DNA of 64,000 bases from an uncultured Oscillospiraceae bacterium (GCA_958366985.1 CATXDC010000007.1:85879-149878); one strand, 5' to 3'. Shown: positions 34,485 through 43,274, counted from the first letter of the stretch. Program-made: numbers and translations. Notes: generated from the letters alone by a model not told the origin.

Positions 34485-35855
34485 TTATTCTATTCCTATT
34501 GATTTAACATTATAATATTTCGCCATCCAGAGATTGAACCACTGCTGTCTGTCATTGGTAAGATTGGCGGTTCCTCTGAGGGCGTTGTGAATATCATCAG
34601 GTCTTGAGTATCTTGTAACAGTTACATCCTCTATTCCCTGAGCTTTCTGCTCTTCAATCTGACTTATTTCTACTAAGACCTCTTTATGGGTCTGAATGAT
34701 ACTGTCAGCGGCATGAATATAGGAAACAAGATAAACCGCAGTCAAAGCAGCTGCAAGACAGGCTGTAACCAGGGTCGTATACTGCATTGGTTTAAACTTG
34801 CCCGCAAGTATTCCGGCTGAAATAATAACAAGGAATACTGAAAGAATCCATGAACGTCTCGAAAAATCCGAGGTGGCTGCCAGAACAATAATATTTGCGG
34901 CAGCTGCTAAACAGTAAATTATCGGCACGGATATTTCACTGAAAAACTCTTTCACCGAAAGTTTATTTGTAAATGCAAAAACCACAAGTGCCGCAGCCAA
35001 TATAAGTACCGGAATAATCATTGATTCCTGGGTATATTTCCACATTCTGTCAAAGCGTCCCGTTAAAACTTCAGCTGACAAATTTATGTCTCCGCCTCTT
35101 GCATAGTTTCCCGGTGCCGCAACAAGAAAGAGAAGTCCCGCTCCGGCAGAAATGATTCCCGTAACACTCCATATACGGATACGTTTATTTCTGATAATAT
35201 CAAGAAGCACCAGCAGTCCGGCAATCATCGCCGCCGCTCCTCCTGCATTTTCATTGGTGCATCCTGAAATAAATCCAAATGGTATCATTCCTACTGCCGC
35301 AAGCGTTCCCCAAAGAGGACTGAGCTTTTTATGAAGGCAGTAACGGAAAGGAAGAAGATACAGCAAAATCAAAGTGAGCATCCAAAGATAGTTACATGAA
35401 CCCGATACCCACAAAACCGATGCGCCGTACTCGGGAATAAGAAACCACATGGCTGTGTAAATCATCAAAAGCCACGATGCCCTGTGCTTTCTGAAATCCT
35501 TTTCCATATGGAAATAAATGAGAATTCCGCACAGCACATAGATAAGTGAATTGAACACATCAAAAACAGGTTTATCAAAAAGCATGAAAAACTGCACAAT
35601 GGTATGTGCTACAACTCGTCCGCCCCATATGTTATAGTGATTTGCCATGGAAATCGGAATATCACCTATTCCCGTAAGAAGCTTTGAATTCTCCGACGGC
35701 ATGGGACTTTCATAAATATAATGGTATGTATAGTCATCGGCAGTAAAATCTGTGTTTAGGTTAAGAACAAGCATTGAAACAAACACACAGAGGATAACTG
35801 CCAATATACTTATAATCCTGAGCTTTTCAGATTTGTTTTTATCATTGATTTTCAT
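34485..35855 (-). CDS. DUF6056 family polytopic membrane protein
   Basis: A 456-residue protein with about 11 membrane helices. FTADDYTYHYIYES in the first extracytoplasmic loop and VLWVSGSCNYLWML are typical of DUF6056 and related GT-C-like proteins, in which the acidic DD near the first helix would be the catalytic base; these features suggest a lipid-linked sugar glycosyltransferase, but this is inference. ATG 35855 is preferred over TTG 35891, which overlaps the previous gene and lacks a ribosome site. Probably cotranscribed with the SRPBCC gene 33 bases upstream. Confidence 0.7.
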   Translation of the reverse strand: MKINDKNKSEKLRIISILAVILCVFVSMLVLNLNTDFTADDYTYHYIYESPMPSENSKLLTGIGDIPISMANHYNIWGGRVVAHTIVQFFMLFDKPVFDVFNSLIYVLCGILIYFHMEKDFRKHRASWLLMIYTAMWFLIPEYGASVLWVSGSCNYLWMLTLILLYLLPFRYCLHKKLSPLWGTLAAVGMIPFGFISGCTNENAGGAAAMIAGLLVLLDIIRNKRIRIWSVTGIISAGAGLLFLVAAPGNYARGGDINLSAEVLTGRFDRMWKYTQESMIIPVLILAAALVVFAFTNKLSVKEFFSEISVPIIYCLAAAANIIVLAATSDFSRRSWILSVFLVIISAGILAGKFKPMQYTTLVTACLAAALTAVYLVSYIHAADSIIQTHKEVLVEISQIEEQKAQGIEDVTVTRYSRPDDIHNALRGTANLTNDRQQWFNLWMAKYYNVKSIGIE

Positions 35856-35887
35856 AGTTCCTAAAACTCTCCAATTTATTTTGTCCG

Positions 35888-36295
35888 TCAATATGAGGAC
35901 TTTTTCATCAATTCTTTTTCCAAATCGTAAACAAACTGCTTCTGCTGTTTTTTCAGATATAATTTCACAAAGGGTTTAAAATAAAACTTCTTTGCCTCTA
36001 CATACTCGGTAAACTCGACCTCAGTACACTCACCCTTTTCAGTAAAAACACCAACCCAATGTCCTTTCATATTGGTGTTTTCCATTTGGAACTCCCAGCG
36101 CTTAAAAGGTTCCGTCAGAGTAACCGTAAAAATTGTGGGATATCCATCCTTTGTGTATTCGGCAAAATGCTTTTCGTCGATAATCTCAGTTCTGCTTAAA
36201 TCACTGCGCCAATGATAATGTGCAGCATCCGTTACGGTGTTCCATACTTTTTTAACATCGCTTTTAATAGTAACCTTAACGCTCGATTTCGTCAT
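35888..36295 (-). CDS. SRPBCC (START/Bet v 1-like) protein
   Basis: A 135-residue soluble protein with a helix-grip fold that binds hydrophobic ligands. SSVKVTIKSDVKKVWNTVTDAAHYHWRSD at the start and the strand order FAEYTKDGYPTIFTVTLTE, RWEFQMENTN, TEVEFTEYVEAK fit the family. The ATG follows GCCGAGGTGACTGAA; the GTG 36304 lies inside this site. Ligand unknown. Confidence 0.75.
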   Translation of the reverse strand: MTKSSVKVTIKSDVKKVWNTVTDAAHYHWRSDLSRTEIIDEKHFAEYTKDGYPTIFTVTLTEPFKRWEFQMENTNMKGHWVGVFTEKGECTEVEFTEYVEAKKFYFKPFVKLYLKKQQKQFVYDLEKELMKKSSY

Positions 36296-36351
36296 TTCAG
36301 TCACCTCGGCTCAATATCTTGCCGTTAAAAGCTGATTATTATAAAACAAAA

Positions 36352-36999
36352 TTATGCAGCGCTTTTTTCAGCTTCACGGCTGCTTACTATGAATTTTACC
36401 ATATATTTATGGAAAAATCCAATAATCGGTCCAAGACCTAAAGTTATAATTACAGTACCGATGCCGATTTCTCCGCCAAGGAAGAAAGCGGTTACAACAG
36501 CTGTACCGTCAAGCAAAACCTTCGCCCAGGCAACCTTCCAGCCTTTCTCTGTGAGAGCCACTACAAAGTCATCGTTAGGATTTGTAGGCAGTGATGAAAT
36601 CATATAAGCCGCTACGCTGGCAGCTATAATCACCATTCCCAGAAACAGCATGCCATAGGACGAAAAAATACCGCTGCCTTCAATTCCTTTAAGCAGCGAT
36701 TTCCACAGGTCTGTGAAAATTCCAAGAAAAAAAGATGAAATAAAAGTAGTAATTCGAGGTAATCCCCTTCTGATAATCGCAGTTATGATAACCACCAAAA
36801 TTGCCAGTGCGTAAATTACAATAGAAGTGCTTACGTGAAGCTTTTCCGAAATTATAAAGTCAAGGGCATCAATTCCTCCTGCACCGGTATGGGCATTTAT
36901 GGTAAGCACTACGCCCAGGGGCATAAATACAATGCCTATGCCGTAAAGGATCAAACTGCGGATTTTTTCATTTGTGGTCATTTCTCTAAAGTTCTTCAA
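36352..36999 (-). CDS. YczE/YitT-like membrane protein
   Basis: A 215-residue protein with about five membrane helices. SLILYGIGIVFMPLGVVLTINAHTGAGGIDAL at the start and GTVIITLGLGPIIGFFHKYM near the end are typical of the YczE/YyaS/YitT group, whose function is unknown. The ATG follows AGGAGATAATGAGACTTGAAG-type spacing (AGGAGA). It lies 13 bases after hisF on the minus strand and may be cotranscribed with hisHF. Confidence 0.8.
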   Translation of the reverse strand: MKNFREMTTNEKIRSLILYGIGIVFMPLGVVLTINAHTGAGGIDALDFIISEKLHVSTSIVIYALAILVVIITAIIRRGLPRITTFISSFFLGIFTDLWKSLLKGIEGSGIFSSYGMLFLGMVIIAASVAAYMISSLPTNPNDDFVVALTEKGWKVAWAKVLLDGTAVVTAFFLGGEIGIGTVIITLGLGPIIGFFHKYMVKFIVSSREAEKSAA

Positions 37000-37012
37000 G
37001 TCTCATTATCTC

Positions 37013-37771
37013 CTAAAATCTAATTGGTATTTCCCTATCCCTTAAATATTCTTTAAGTTCACTGATAGGTATTTCATTAAAATGGAAAAGTGACGCCGCC
37101 AAAACTGCATCGGCCTTTCCCACTGTGAAAGCATCATAAAAATGTTCCTTGGCTCCTGCTCCGCCGGAAGCGATTACAGGTACTCCAACGCTCTCGGAAA
37201 CCGCTCTTGTAAGCTCAAGGTCATAGCCTTTTTTCTGTCCGTCGCAGTCCATGCTGGTGAGAAGAATTTCTCCTGCTCCCCTTTTCACTGCTTCCTGCGC
37301 CCATTTTACCGCATCAATACCCGTAGGTATTCTGCCGCCGTTGAGATATACTTCCCAGCCGCCGTTTTCTCTGCGCTTTGCATCTATGGCACATACAACG
37401 CACTGACTTCCGAATTTATATGCAGCATCATTTATAAGCTGCGGATTGCGCACTGCCGCTGAGTTAACGGAGATTTTATCCGCGCCTGCTCTCAAAAGCT
37501 GTGTAAAATCATCAACAGATGATATGCCTCCACCTACGGTAAAGGGAATGAAAATGGAATCCGCCACTCTGCGGACAATATCAACCATTGTTCCCCTGCC
37601 CTCATGTGTTGCAGTTATATCAAGAAGCACAAGTTCATCGGCTCCCTTTTTATCATATTCAATTGCACATTCAACGGGATCTCCTGCATCTCGAAGATTA
37701 ACAAAGCTTACTCCCTTTACAACTCGTCCCATTTTTACATCGAGACAGGGGATTATTCTCTTTGCATACAT
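37013..37771 (-). CDS. hisF: Imidazole glycerol phosphate synthase cyclase subunit
   Basis: A 252-residue TIM-barrel cyclase that, with ammonia from HisH, makes imidazole glycerol phosphate and AICAR. RIIPCLDVKMGRVVKGVSF with the catalytic Asp, FTVGGGISSVDD, DKISVNSAAV, and ILLTSMDCDGQKKGYDLEL with the second catalytic Asp are intact. ATG 37771 follows GGAGGCACTTTAAT; the frame is open 8 codons further. It starts one base after the hisH stop codon, so the two are translationally coupled. No other his gene is in the window. Confidence 0.96.
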   Translation of the reverse strand: MYAKRIIPCLDVKMGRVVKGVSFVNLRDAGDPVECAIEYDKKGADELVLLDITATHEGRGTMVDIVRRVADSIFIPFTVGGGISSVDDFTQLLRAGADKISVNSAAVRNPQLINDAAYKFGSQCVVCAIDAKRRENGGWEVYLNGGRIPTGIDAVKWAQEAVKRGAGEILLTSMDCDGQKKGYDLELTRAVSESVGVPVIASGGAGAKEHFYDAFTVGKADAVLAASLFHFNEIPISELKEYLRDREIPIRF

Positions 37772-37772
37772 A

Positions 37773-38390
37773 TTAAAGTGCCTCCATTCCCGCAAAATTA
37801 CGAAGCATATTAAGTCCTACGCTTCCGCTTTTCTCAGGATGAAACTGTACAGCACAAAGGTTACCCTTTTTAACGGCTGCATCTATAAAGGTTGAACCGT
37901 AAACAGTGCGTGCTGCAACTTCTTCGGGATTATCGGCGGTAAGATAGTAGGAATGGACAAAATATACATAGTCGCCGTCCTTTGCCGAAGCAAAGACTCC
38001 ATCATGCTGTTTTACTTCAAGGGAATTCCAGCCCATGTGCGGAACTTTGATTCCCTCTTCCAGCGGGATTTTTCTTATCTTTCCCTTTAATATGCCAAGT
38101 CCCTTTGCTCCGGGAGATTCCTCAGACTCTTCGAAGAGAAGATGAAGTCCGAGGCATATTCCGAGAAACGGTTTTCCGCTCAATGCTGCTTCCTTTACTG
38201 CATCGGTAAGTCCGCTTTTATGCATTGAGTCCATGGCATCGCCGAAAGATCCTACTCCTGGCAGAATAACTTTATCCGCTCTCTTTATCTCATCTGCATT
38301 TTTTGTTATAATGCATGGTGCACCGATAAAATCCAAAGCCTTTTTAACACTCTGAAGATTTCCGGCACCGTAATCTACAACAGCAATCAC
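37773..38390 (-). CDS. hisH: Imidazole glycerol phosphate synthase glutaminase subunit
   Basis: A 205-residue class-I glutamine amidotransferase. IAVVDYGAGNLQSVKKAL begins the fold; the catalytic cysteine is in FLGICLGLHLLFE near residue 79, and His/Glu are in AVQFHPEKSG. GTG 38390 has GGTGAT eight bases before it and is preferred to GTG 38397-38399. HisH delivers ammonia to HisF. The promoter lies 48 bases upstream. Solitary hisHF pairs can also serve in other amidotransfer pathways, but both proteins look like true histidine enzymes. Confidence 0.94.
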   Translation of the reverse strand: MIAVVDYGAGNLQSVKKALDFIGAPCIITKNADEIKRADKVILPGVGSFGDAMDSMHKSGLTDAVKEAALSGKPFLGICLGLHLLFEESEESPGAKGLGILKGKIRKIPLEEGIKVPHMGWNSLEVKQHDGVFASAKDGDYVYFVHSYYLTADNPEEVAARTVYGSTFIDAAVKKGNLCAVQFHPEKSGSVGLNMLRNFAGMEAL

Positions 38391-38438
38391 ATTAATCACC
38401 GCTTTTTCTTAGTAATTAATTAAATTTTTCCAGGATTT

Positions 38439-38467
38439 ATTCTAACATAAAAGCATATATGCAACAA
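38439..38467 (-). promoter_or_regulatory. Promoter of hisHF
   Basis: Minus strand: TTGTTG, 17-base spacer, extended TGT-TAGAAT. Confidence 0.65.
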
Positions 38468-38603
38468 GAATAAATTCGTGAAAATCCCTATATACCGTTA
38501 TTTTTAGCTTTTTAAACGAAAACCTTCAATCAACAGGCTTTTATTTTAAATAGTATGAAAACTCTTTAATCCAGATGGGCAAAATCATTCAGCCTAAATC
38601 AGA

Positions 38604-38632
38604 TTGACAAAAAGAGGTAAGTTTGATAAAAT
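38604..38632 (+). promoter_or_regulatory. Promoter of tRNA-Ser
   Basis: TTGACA, 17-base spacer, TAAAAT; a second extended -10 (TGT-TATACT, 38677-38685) lies closer to the tRNA. Confidence 0.75.
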
Positions 38633-38694
38633 CAAAAATAATTGCTGAAGTTTGCTAAGCTTTCATCGCACATATATGTTATACTATTATATAT

Positions 38695-38780
38695 GGAGAG
38701 TTGTCCGAGTGGTCGAAGGTGCAGCACTCGAAATGCTGTGTACGCAAGTACCTAGGGTTCGAATCCCTAACTCTCCGCCA
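38695..38780 (+). tRNA. tRNA-Ser(CGA)
   Basis: Acceptor stem GGAGAGT/ACTCTCC with discriminator G and encoded CCA; anticodon stem CAGCA/TGCTG with loop CTCGAAA, anticodon CGA for UCG codons; long variable arm as in serine tRNAs; T-arm CTAGGGTTCGAATCCCTA. Followed by a terminator at 38801. Confidence 0.97.
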
Positions 38781-38800
38781 ATGCGGCTTTGACCGCAGAC

Positions 38801-38833
38801 AAAAGCCGCAGATATTTTCTCTGCGGCTTTTTG
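38801..38833 (+). terminator. Terminator after tRNA-Ser
   Basis: AAAAGCCGCAGA, 7-base loop, TCTGCGGCTTTTT. It precedes the DUF6483-like gene, which must rely on read-through or a weak promoter of its own. Confidence 0.85.
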
Positions 38834-38865
38834 CTTACTCAAAATTCAGTAAAAGAAGTGATGAT

Positions 38866-39300
38866 ATGTTTTTCAGCGAAGACTGGATTATCAGACAGAT
38901 TGAAATATTGATTGCAGCACTCATTGATGCCATTTTTGAGCACAAACCTTCAGAAAAAACCTATACTTCCGAGCAAATAACCGTAAACGATCTTGTAGAT
39001 AAAAACAAAATATGCGAAGCTGAGAATTTTCTCTTTGAAACTGCGAAACAGAAAGGAAAAGAAAACAACGGCGAATTTTTAGTTACAGTCCTCGATTTTT
39101 ATCAGAGGATAAACTGTATGAGCGAAGAGGAGCTCAACGCCGCCGGATTTTCCCATGATGAAATAAAACAGGGGCTTGTAGATTTCTTTTCAAAATACTG
39201 TGACGATGAAAAAGTAAGCAAGATAATTGAAAATGCGTATATTGATGAAATTATAGAGACAAATATAGAAATGGAAGAAAGCGAAGATATTTCTATATGA
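38866..39300 (+). CDS. DUF6483-like protein
   Basis: A 144-residue acidic helical protein. The N-terminal MFFSEDWIIRQIEILIAALID resembles DUF6483 proteins of Firmicutes, of unknown function, with a helix-turn-helix tetratrico-like remainder (CEAENFLFETAKQKGK, EEELNAAGFSHDEIKQGLVDFF). ATG 38866 is preceded by the modest site GAAGTGATG. The frame runs back through the tRNA, which cannot be coding. It lies 60-odd bases before the HEPN-like gene. Confidence 0.65.
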   Translation: MFFSEDWIIRQIEILIAALIDAIFEHKPSEKTYTSEQITVNDLVDKNKICEAENFLFETAKQKGKENNGEFLVTVLDFYQRINCMSEEELNAAGFSHDEIKQGLVDFFSKYCDDEKVSKIIENAYIDEIIETNIEMEESEDISI

Positions 39301-39368
39301 AAACTTTTTGCTGCGGTTAAATATAAAAGTCATTACCTTTCTTTAACTATTTTGCTGGGGTGATAACA

Positions 39369-39902
39369 ATGTCTGAATACACTCAGTTAAACACTGAACT
39401 TGTAGAAAAATTTGGAAGCCTTGAAAAGCTGTGCAATGAAATATACTGCACTGTGCACGGCGTTACAAATTACATAGACGAGATGACCCGCTGTTACGAT
39501 GGCAGAATTTATGTGTCAAAATGGGATCACTATATTGTAAAACTAAAAGAAATAAGACACAAAAGAAATCAGCTTTCCCACGGTGAAGTATCATTCAGCG
39601 AACCATATGCTACCTATGAAGATGTTGCTTTTGCTATGAATTTCAGAAATCTGATACTCAGTCAAAAAGATCCTTTGACAATATACAGAAGAGAAAAAAG
39701 AGGTAAAAATAAAACAGAATCGGTAAAAGCTACGCCTTCCTATGAAAATTACTTCCCGCAAAAATCTCAGTATCCTATCCGTAATGAAAAGCCCAAATCC
39801 TCTTTTAATGTAAAAACGATACTTTTAATTTTAATATTGATAGCTGCAATACTTGCATCGACTAGTATATTTTTTTATCTGCTGAAATATACAATTTTTT
39901 AA
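39369..39902 (+). CDS. HEPN-like protein with C-terminal membrane anchor
   Basis: A 177-residue protein. Residues 10-100 are helical and contain KLKEIRHKRNQLSHGEVSF, an RNxxxH motif (Arg66, Asn67, His71) of the kind found in HEPN nucleases and in related non-catalytic four-helix domains. A basic, disordered stretch (105-145) leads to one C-terminal membrane helix (about 146-170). ATG 39369 follows GGGGTGATAACA. Similar soluble domains are frequent in clostridia; the membrane anchor is less usual. Nuclease activity is not established. Confidence 0.6.
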   Translation: MSEYTQLNTELVEKFGSLEKLCNEIYCTVHGVTNYIDEMTRCYDGRIYVSKWDHYIVKLKEIRHKRNQLSHGEVSFSEPYATYEDVAFAMNFRNLILSQKDPLTIYRREKRGKNKTESVKATPSYENYFPQKSQYPIRNEKPKSSFNVKTILLILILIAAILASTSIFFYLLKYTIF

Positions 39903-39907
39903 AAAGC

Positions 39908-39949
39908 AAAAAACCGCCTTTTTGAATTCACTTCAAAGAGGCGGTTTTT
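39908..39949. terminator. Bidirectional terminator
   Basis: AAAAACCGCCT with AGGCGGTTTTT and an inner TTTTGAA/TTCAAAG pairing, between convergent genes. Confidence 0.85.
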
Positions 39950-39970
39950 CAGTATCAATTATATCTTTTT

Positions 39971-40435
39971 TTATTCTTGTCCTTTAAGATACTCCAGTAC
40001 CTGTCCGGCATTAAGGTCGGGCTTTACTTTTTCCCACACCTTTTCGATAACTCCGTTTTCGTCAATGAGGAAAGTTGTGCGTACTACTCCCATCGAAACC
40101 TTGCCGTACATTTTCTTTTCCTGCCAGACTCCATAGGCTTTTATTGCTTCGAGCTCTTTATCAGAAAGCAAGGTGAACGGAAGAGAATATTTTTCGGTGA
40201 AATTTACATGGGATTTTTCGCTATCCTTGCTCACACCGATAACCTTTGCTCCCAGAGCCTCAATTTCAGCATTTGCCGCTGCAAAGGCTTGAGCCTGTCT
40301 TGAACATCCGGGGGTATTGTCCCTCGGATAAAAATACAGCACAATCTTTTTCCCTTTAAGGCTTTCAAGGCTCACGGGATTTGAATCTTTATCCGGCAGA
40401 ACAAATGACGGAGCTTTATCTCCCTGTTTAAGCAT
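39971..40435 (-). CDS. bcp: Peroxiredoxin of the BCP/PrxQ family
   Basis: A 154-residue thiol peroxidase that reduces hydroperoxides with thioredoxin or another thiol. The peroxidatic Cys44 is in YPRDNTPGCSRQA, followed by the usual GVSKDSEKSHVNF and RTTFLIDENG. Cys44 is the only cysteine: the resolving Cys five residues later in E. coli BCP is absent, so this is a one-Cys type. The ATG follows AAGGAGGAAAATATT. Cotranscribed with the acetyltransferase gene upstream is possible (22 bases). Confidence 0.9.
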   Translation of the reverse strand: MLKQGDKAPSFVLPDKDSNPVSLESLKGKKIVLYFYPRDNTPGCSRQAQAFAAANAEIEALGAKVIGVSKDSEKSHVNFTEKYSLPFTLLSDKELEAIKAYGVWQEKKMYGKVSMGVVRTTFLIDENGVIEKVWEKVKPDLNAGQVLEYLKGQE

Positions 40436-40457
40436 AATATTTTCCTCCTTAAAATTA

Positions 40458-41045
40458 TTAGAATTTTAAAACTTCAAGTTTATCTTTTTCACTTATGTGA
40501 CGCAGAACACGGCAAGGATTTCCGGCAGCAACTACTCCGGCGGGAATATCCTTTGTTACAACGCTTCCGGCTCCTATAACAGAACCTTCTCCGATTGTAA
40601 CGCCCCCGCAGATTGTAGCATTTGCTCCAATCCATACGTTATCCTCAATTGTAATAGGAGCGGATGTACCTACACCCATACTGCGCTGAACCGGGTCTAT
40701 TGAATGACCTGCACAGGCAATACATACTCCTGGAGCTATAAAGGCATTTGCCCCTATGGAAACAGGAGAAGTATCGAGAATTACACAGTTATAGTTTATA
40801 ACAGTAAGTCCATGGGTATGTATATTGAATCCGTAATCACAGCGAAAGGACGGCTCTATAAACGTCAGCGGATGACAGGTTCCGAAAAGCTTCTGCAAAA
40901 TCTCACTGCGCTTTTCCTTTTCCCACGGAGCTGTTTTATTGTATTCCCAGCAGAGCGTTTTTGCGTTATCCTGAAGATGCGTCGGCATATCGGTGTGATT
41001 AGAACAATAACCGCTCTGTGATTTCATAATTTCCAGTAAATCCAT
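40458..41045 (-). CDS. Sugar O-acetyltransferase (maltose/galactoside acetyltransferase type)
   Basis: A 195-residue left-handed beta-helix (hexapeptide) enzyme that moves acetyl from acetyl-CoA to a sugar or maltodextrin. The N-terminal cap WEYNKTAPWEKEKRSEIL and the helix VSIGANAFIAPGVCIACAGHSIDP (with the catalytic His), APITIEDNVWIGANATICGG, GEGSVIGAGSVVTKDIPAG fit the Maa/LacA group. The C-terminal AAGNPCRVLRHI is normal. The acceptor cannot be read from sequence. Confidence 0.88.
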   Translation of the reverse strand: MDLLEIMKSQSGYCSNHTDMPTHLQDNAKTLCWEYNKTAPWEKEKRSEILQKLFGTCHPLTFIEPSFRCDYGFNIHTHGLTVINYNCVILDTSPVSIGANAFIAPGVCIACAGHSIDPVQRSMGVGTSAPITIEDNVWIGANATICGGVTIGEGSVIGAGSVVTKDIPAGVVAAGNPCRVLRHISEKDKLEVLKF

Positions 41046-41053
41046 TTTACTAC

Positions 41054-41698
41054 CTATCCTTTAAGCTTTTTAGCCAGCTTTTCTGCTTTGCGTTTTGTTG
41101 AGTTCCTTGTATTGTTTAAATTCCTTTTTGCAAAATCCAGCATTTCTTCTCGATATAATGAGTTATTACTGATTTCCGCAAAAACATCTAGTACCTTACC
41201 TGCTGCAACATTGGAACATTCTGGGGACGGATTCCCTTTATGAATAAAAACTCTTTGGTCGGCTTCAAAAAGAGGCTCAATGAGATCATCTTCCAATAAG
41301 GGAAAAGCAAATATTATTTTCGGTATTCCCTTGACTGCATTTCCGAACTCAGCAATATTTTTTGAATAAAGGAACGGAATGTAGACCTCTTTGAAAAGTT
41401 CAAACATTTTCTCCGTACCTATGACTGCTAAATTGGAACAGGTTATTATATTGCCAAGGCGTATAAATGTGTTTTCGCTTTTAAGAAGTGAAAATATTTT
41501 ATCCTCCATGCCTATAAAAAGCTCCGGATTATTTTCACTTAGGTTTTGAACAGTCTTTTCAGCAGTAAATTTTATTGATGAAGGTTCACTTTTTTCTATA
41601 TCAATAAGGCTTTGGAGAATATCAGGTTCTTTCTTGACCAATAAAGTAAAATCTGCTTCATTTTCTTTCAGAAGCTTTAAAAGCTCTTGCCTCTCCAT
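41054..41698 (-). CDS. HEAT-repeat-like helical protein
   Basis: A 214-residue protein made of helical pairs (ERQELLKLLKENEADFTLL, DKIFSLLKSENTFIRLGNII, YREEMLDFAKRNL) like HEAT/ARM repeats, ending in a basic tail (NSTKRKAEKLAKKLKG). No enzyme motif is visible. ATG 41698 follows CGAGGAGTAAAA; it starts 3 bases after the rsmA stop, so it is coupled to rsmA. A scaffold role is possible; function unknown. Confidence 0.7.
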   Translation of the reverse strand: MERQELLKLLKENEADFTLLVKKEPDILQSLIDIEKSEPSSIKFTAEKTVQNLSENNPELFIGMEDKIFSLLKSENTFIRLGNIITCSNLAVIGTEKMFELFKEVYIPFLYSKNIAEFGNAVKGIPKIIFAFPLLEDDLIEPLFEADQRVFIHKGNPSPECSNVAAGKVLDVFAEISNNSLYREEMLDFAKRNLNNTRNSTKRKAEKLAKKLKG

Positions 41699-41700
41699 TT

Positions 41701-42561
41701 TTACTCCTCGTTTGCCAAATGGCGGCATATATCTGTCAGATTTTCCATTGTGAGCTTTTCTCCTCTCACAGTCGGAGGAAGTCCCGTTTCTTCGAGAGCT
41801 TTATAAATACTTTCTTTACTAATGGTTGTTCCTGAAGACACAGCATTTACAAAGGTCTTTCTCCTCTGGGCAAATGCGGCTTTTACAACAGAAAAGAACA
41901 ATTTTTCGTCAACGCCCTCAAATTCGGGTTTTTCCTGTATTTCCAGCTCTATTACGGCGCTGTCAACTTTGGGTTCAGGCATAAACGAGCCTCTTGAAAC
42001 AGTGAAAAGCTTTCTTGGTACGGAATATCTGTTTACGGCGACGGTTACGGCTCCAGATTCCCTTGAGCCGACTTCTGCACAAAGCCTGTCCGCCGCTTCC
42101 TTTTGAACCATGACCACAATCCTTTTAAGGGGCAGCCTGCTTTCAAGAAGTCTCATAATTACAGGTGAAGTTATATAGTATGGCAGATTAGCGCAGACGG
42201 AAACTTCCATACCCTGAAACTTTTCTTCAATAAGCTTATTTAAATTTATTTTCATTATATCGTCGTTTACAACTTCTGCATTGGGGAACTCGGAGAGAGT
42301 TTCATCTAAAACCGGCAGAAGTCTTTTATCGAGCTCCACGGACACGACTTTTTTTGCTCTCTTTGCAAGTTCGCAGGTAAGTACGCCTACTCCCGCTCCA
42401 ACTTCAATAATTCCCGTATTATCGCTTTGCACGGCATACTCCGCCATACGTGGACATACCGACGGATTTACAAGAAAGTTTTGTCCCAAAGCCTTTGAAA
42501 AAGTAAAACCGTGTCGGGTTAAGAGGTCTTTTATAACGCCTATATCAGAAAGTCTTTCCAT
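41701..42561 (-). CDS. rsmA: 16S rRNA dimethyladenosine transferase
   Basis: A 286-residue methyltransferase that dimethylates the two adenines of the 3'-terminal helix of 16S rRNA. ALGQNFLVNPSVCPRM, IIEVGAGVGVLTCELAKR for SAM, NLPYYITSPVIMRLL with the catalytic NLPY, and the C-terminal AFAQRRKTFVNAV are diagnostic. Length is normal. It lies downstream of the HD gene by 26 bases. Confidence 0.97.
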   Translation of the reverse strand: MERLSDIGVIKDLLTRHGFTFSKALGQNFLVNPSVCPRMAEYAVQSDNTGIIEVGAGVGVLTCELAKRAKKVVSVELDKRLLPVLDETLSEFPNAEVVNDDIMKINLNKLIEEKFQGMEVSVCANLPYYITSPVIMRLLESRLPLKRIVVMVQKEAADRLCAEVGSRESGAVTVAVNRYSVPRKLFTVSRGSFMPEPKVDSAVIELEIQEKPEFEGVDEKLFFSVVKAAFAQRRKTFVNAVSSGTTISKESIYKALEETGLPPTVRGEKLTMENLTDICRHLANEE

Positions 42562-42587
42562 TTAATTCACCTTTACAGAAAAATTTA

Positions 42588-43247
42588 TTAAAGCAATCTT
42601 GTATGATTGATGATAAGCTCAAAATTGAGTCCCAGCTTTTCCGCCGCTTCACGGCACAGCACCATACGTTCAAGGAAGATTTCAAAGTAATCCATAACGG
42701 CGCAGATGCCGGTATCTATGTCTATTTGCAGAACTATTATTTTTTTATCGCTGTAAAGCTCAAGATCCGCTTTTCTTGCGGCATAGTTTACCCTGTCATG
42801 GATATCCTTTGAGATAACCGCAGTTTTTCTGACTCTCGAACGACGAACATCACTTTTATCGGCAATTATGAGAGCCGCCGCAATGGGAGAAACGGGAAAA
42901 GCGGTTTTTTCATCGTGATGTCCTATGGCGGAAACTATCTGTGCAATTTCTTCGGGAGTGAAATCAAGCTTTGAAAGAATCTGAAAAGCCATTGCCGCAC
43001 CATGATGGGCATGTCCGTTTCGATTGATTAGATTTCCTATATCGTGCATATATCCTGCAATTTTTGCAAGGGTGCAGGTTTTTTCATCGTATCCGAGTCC
43101 CTGTAAAATCATGGCAGCTCTTTCACTGGCTACGGCAACATGGGCAAATCCATGTTCAGTTATACCGACCTCTCCCAAAACTTCGTTGCTTTTTTCGATA
43201 TAAGTGCGTATTTCTTCATTTTTTCTGATTTCTTCAAAGGTAAGCAT
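42588..43247 (-). CDS. HD-domain phosphohydrolase
   Basis: A 219-residue protein with an HD domain. HGFAHVAVASERAAMIL provides the first metal histidine, IAGYMHDIGNLINR the HD pair, HAHHGAAMAF and IGHHDEK the others; the C-terminal part AALIIADKSDVRRSRVR has the conserved Asp. Such clostridial proteins are predicted nucleotide or phosphate-ester hydrolases. ATG 43247 follows GGAGGAAATT; the frame is open four codons further. First gene of a leftward HD-rsmA-HEAT operon. Confidence 0.85.
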   Translation of the reverse strand: MLTFEEIRKNEEIRTYIEKSNEVLGEVGITEHGFAHVAVASERAAMILQGLGYDEKTCTLAKIAGYMHDIGNLINRNGHAHHGAAMAFQILSKLDFTPEEIAQIVSAIGHHDEKTAFPVSPIAAALIIADKSDVRRSRVRKTAVISKDIHDRVNYAARKADLELYSDKKIIVLQIDIDTGICAVMDYFEIFLERMVLCREAAEKLGLNFELIINHTRLL

Positions 43248-43274
43248 AATTTCCTCCAAATTCTCCTGGCATTA

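Noticed and set aside
38701..38865. Upstream extension of the DUF6483-like frame
   Set aside because: It would translate tRNA-Ser and its terminator; start moved to ATG 38866.
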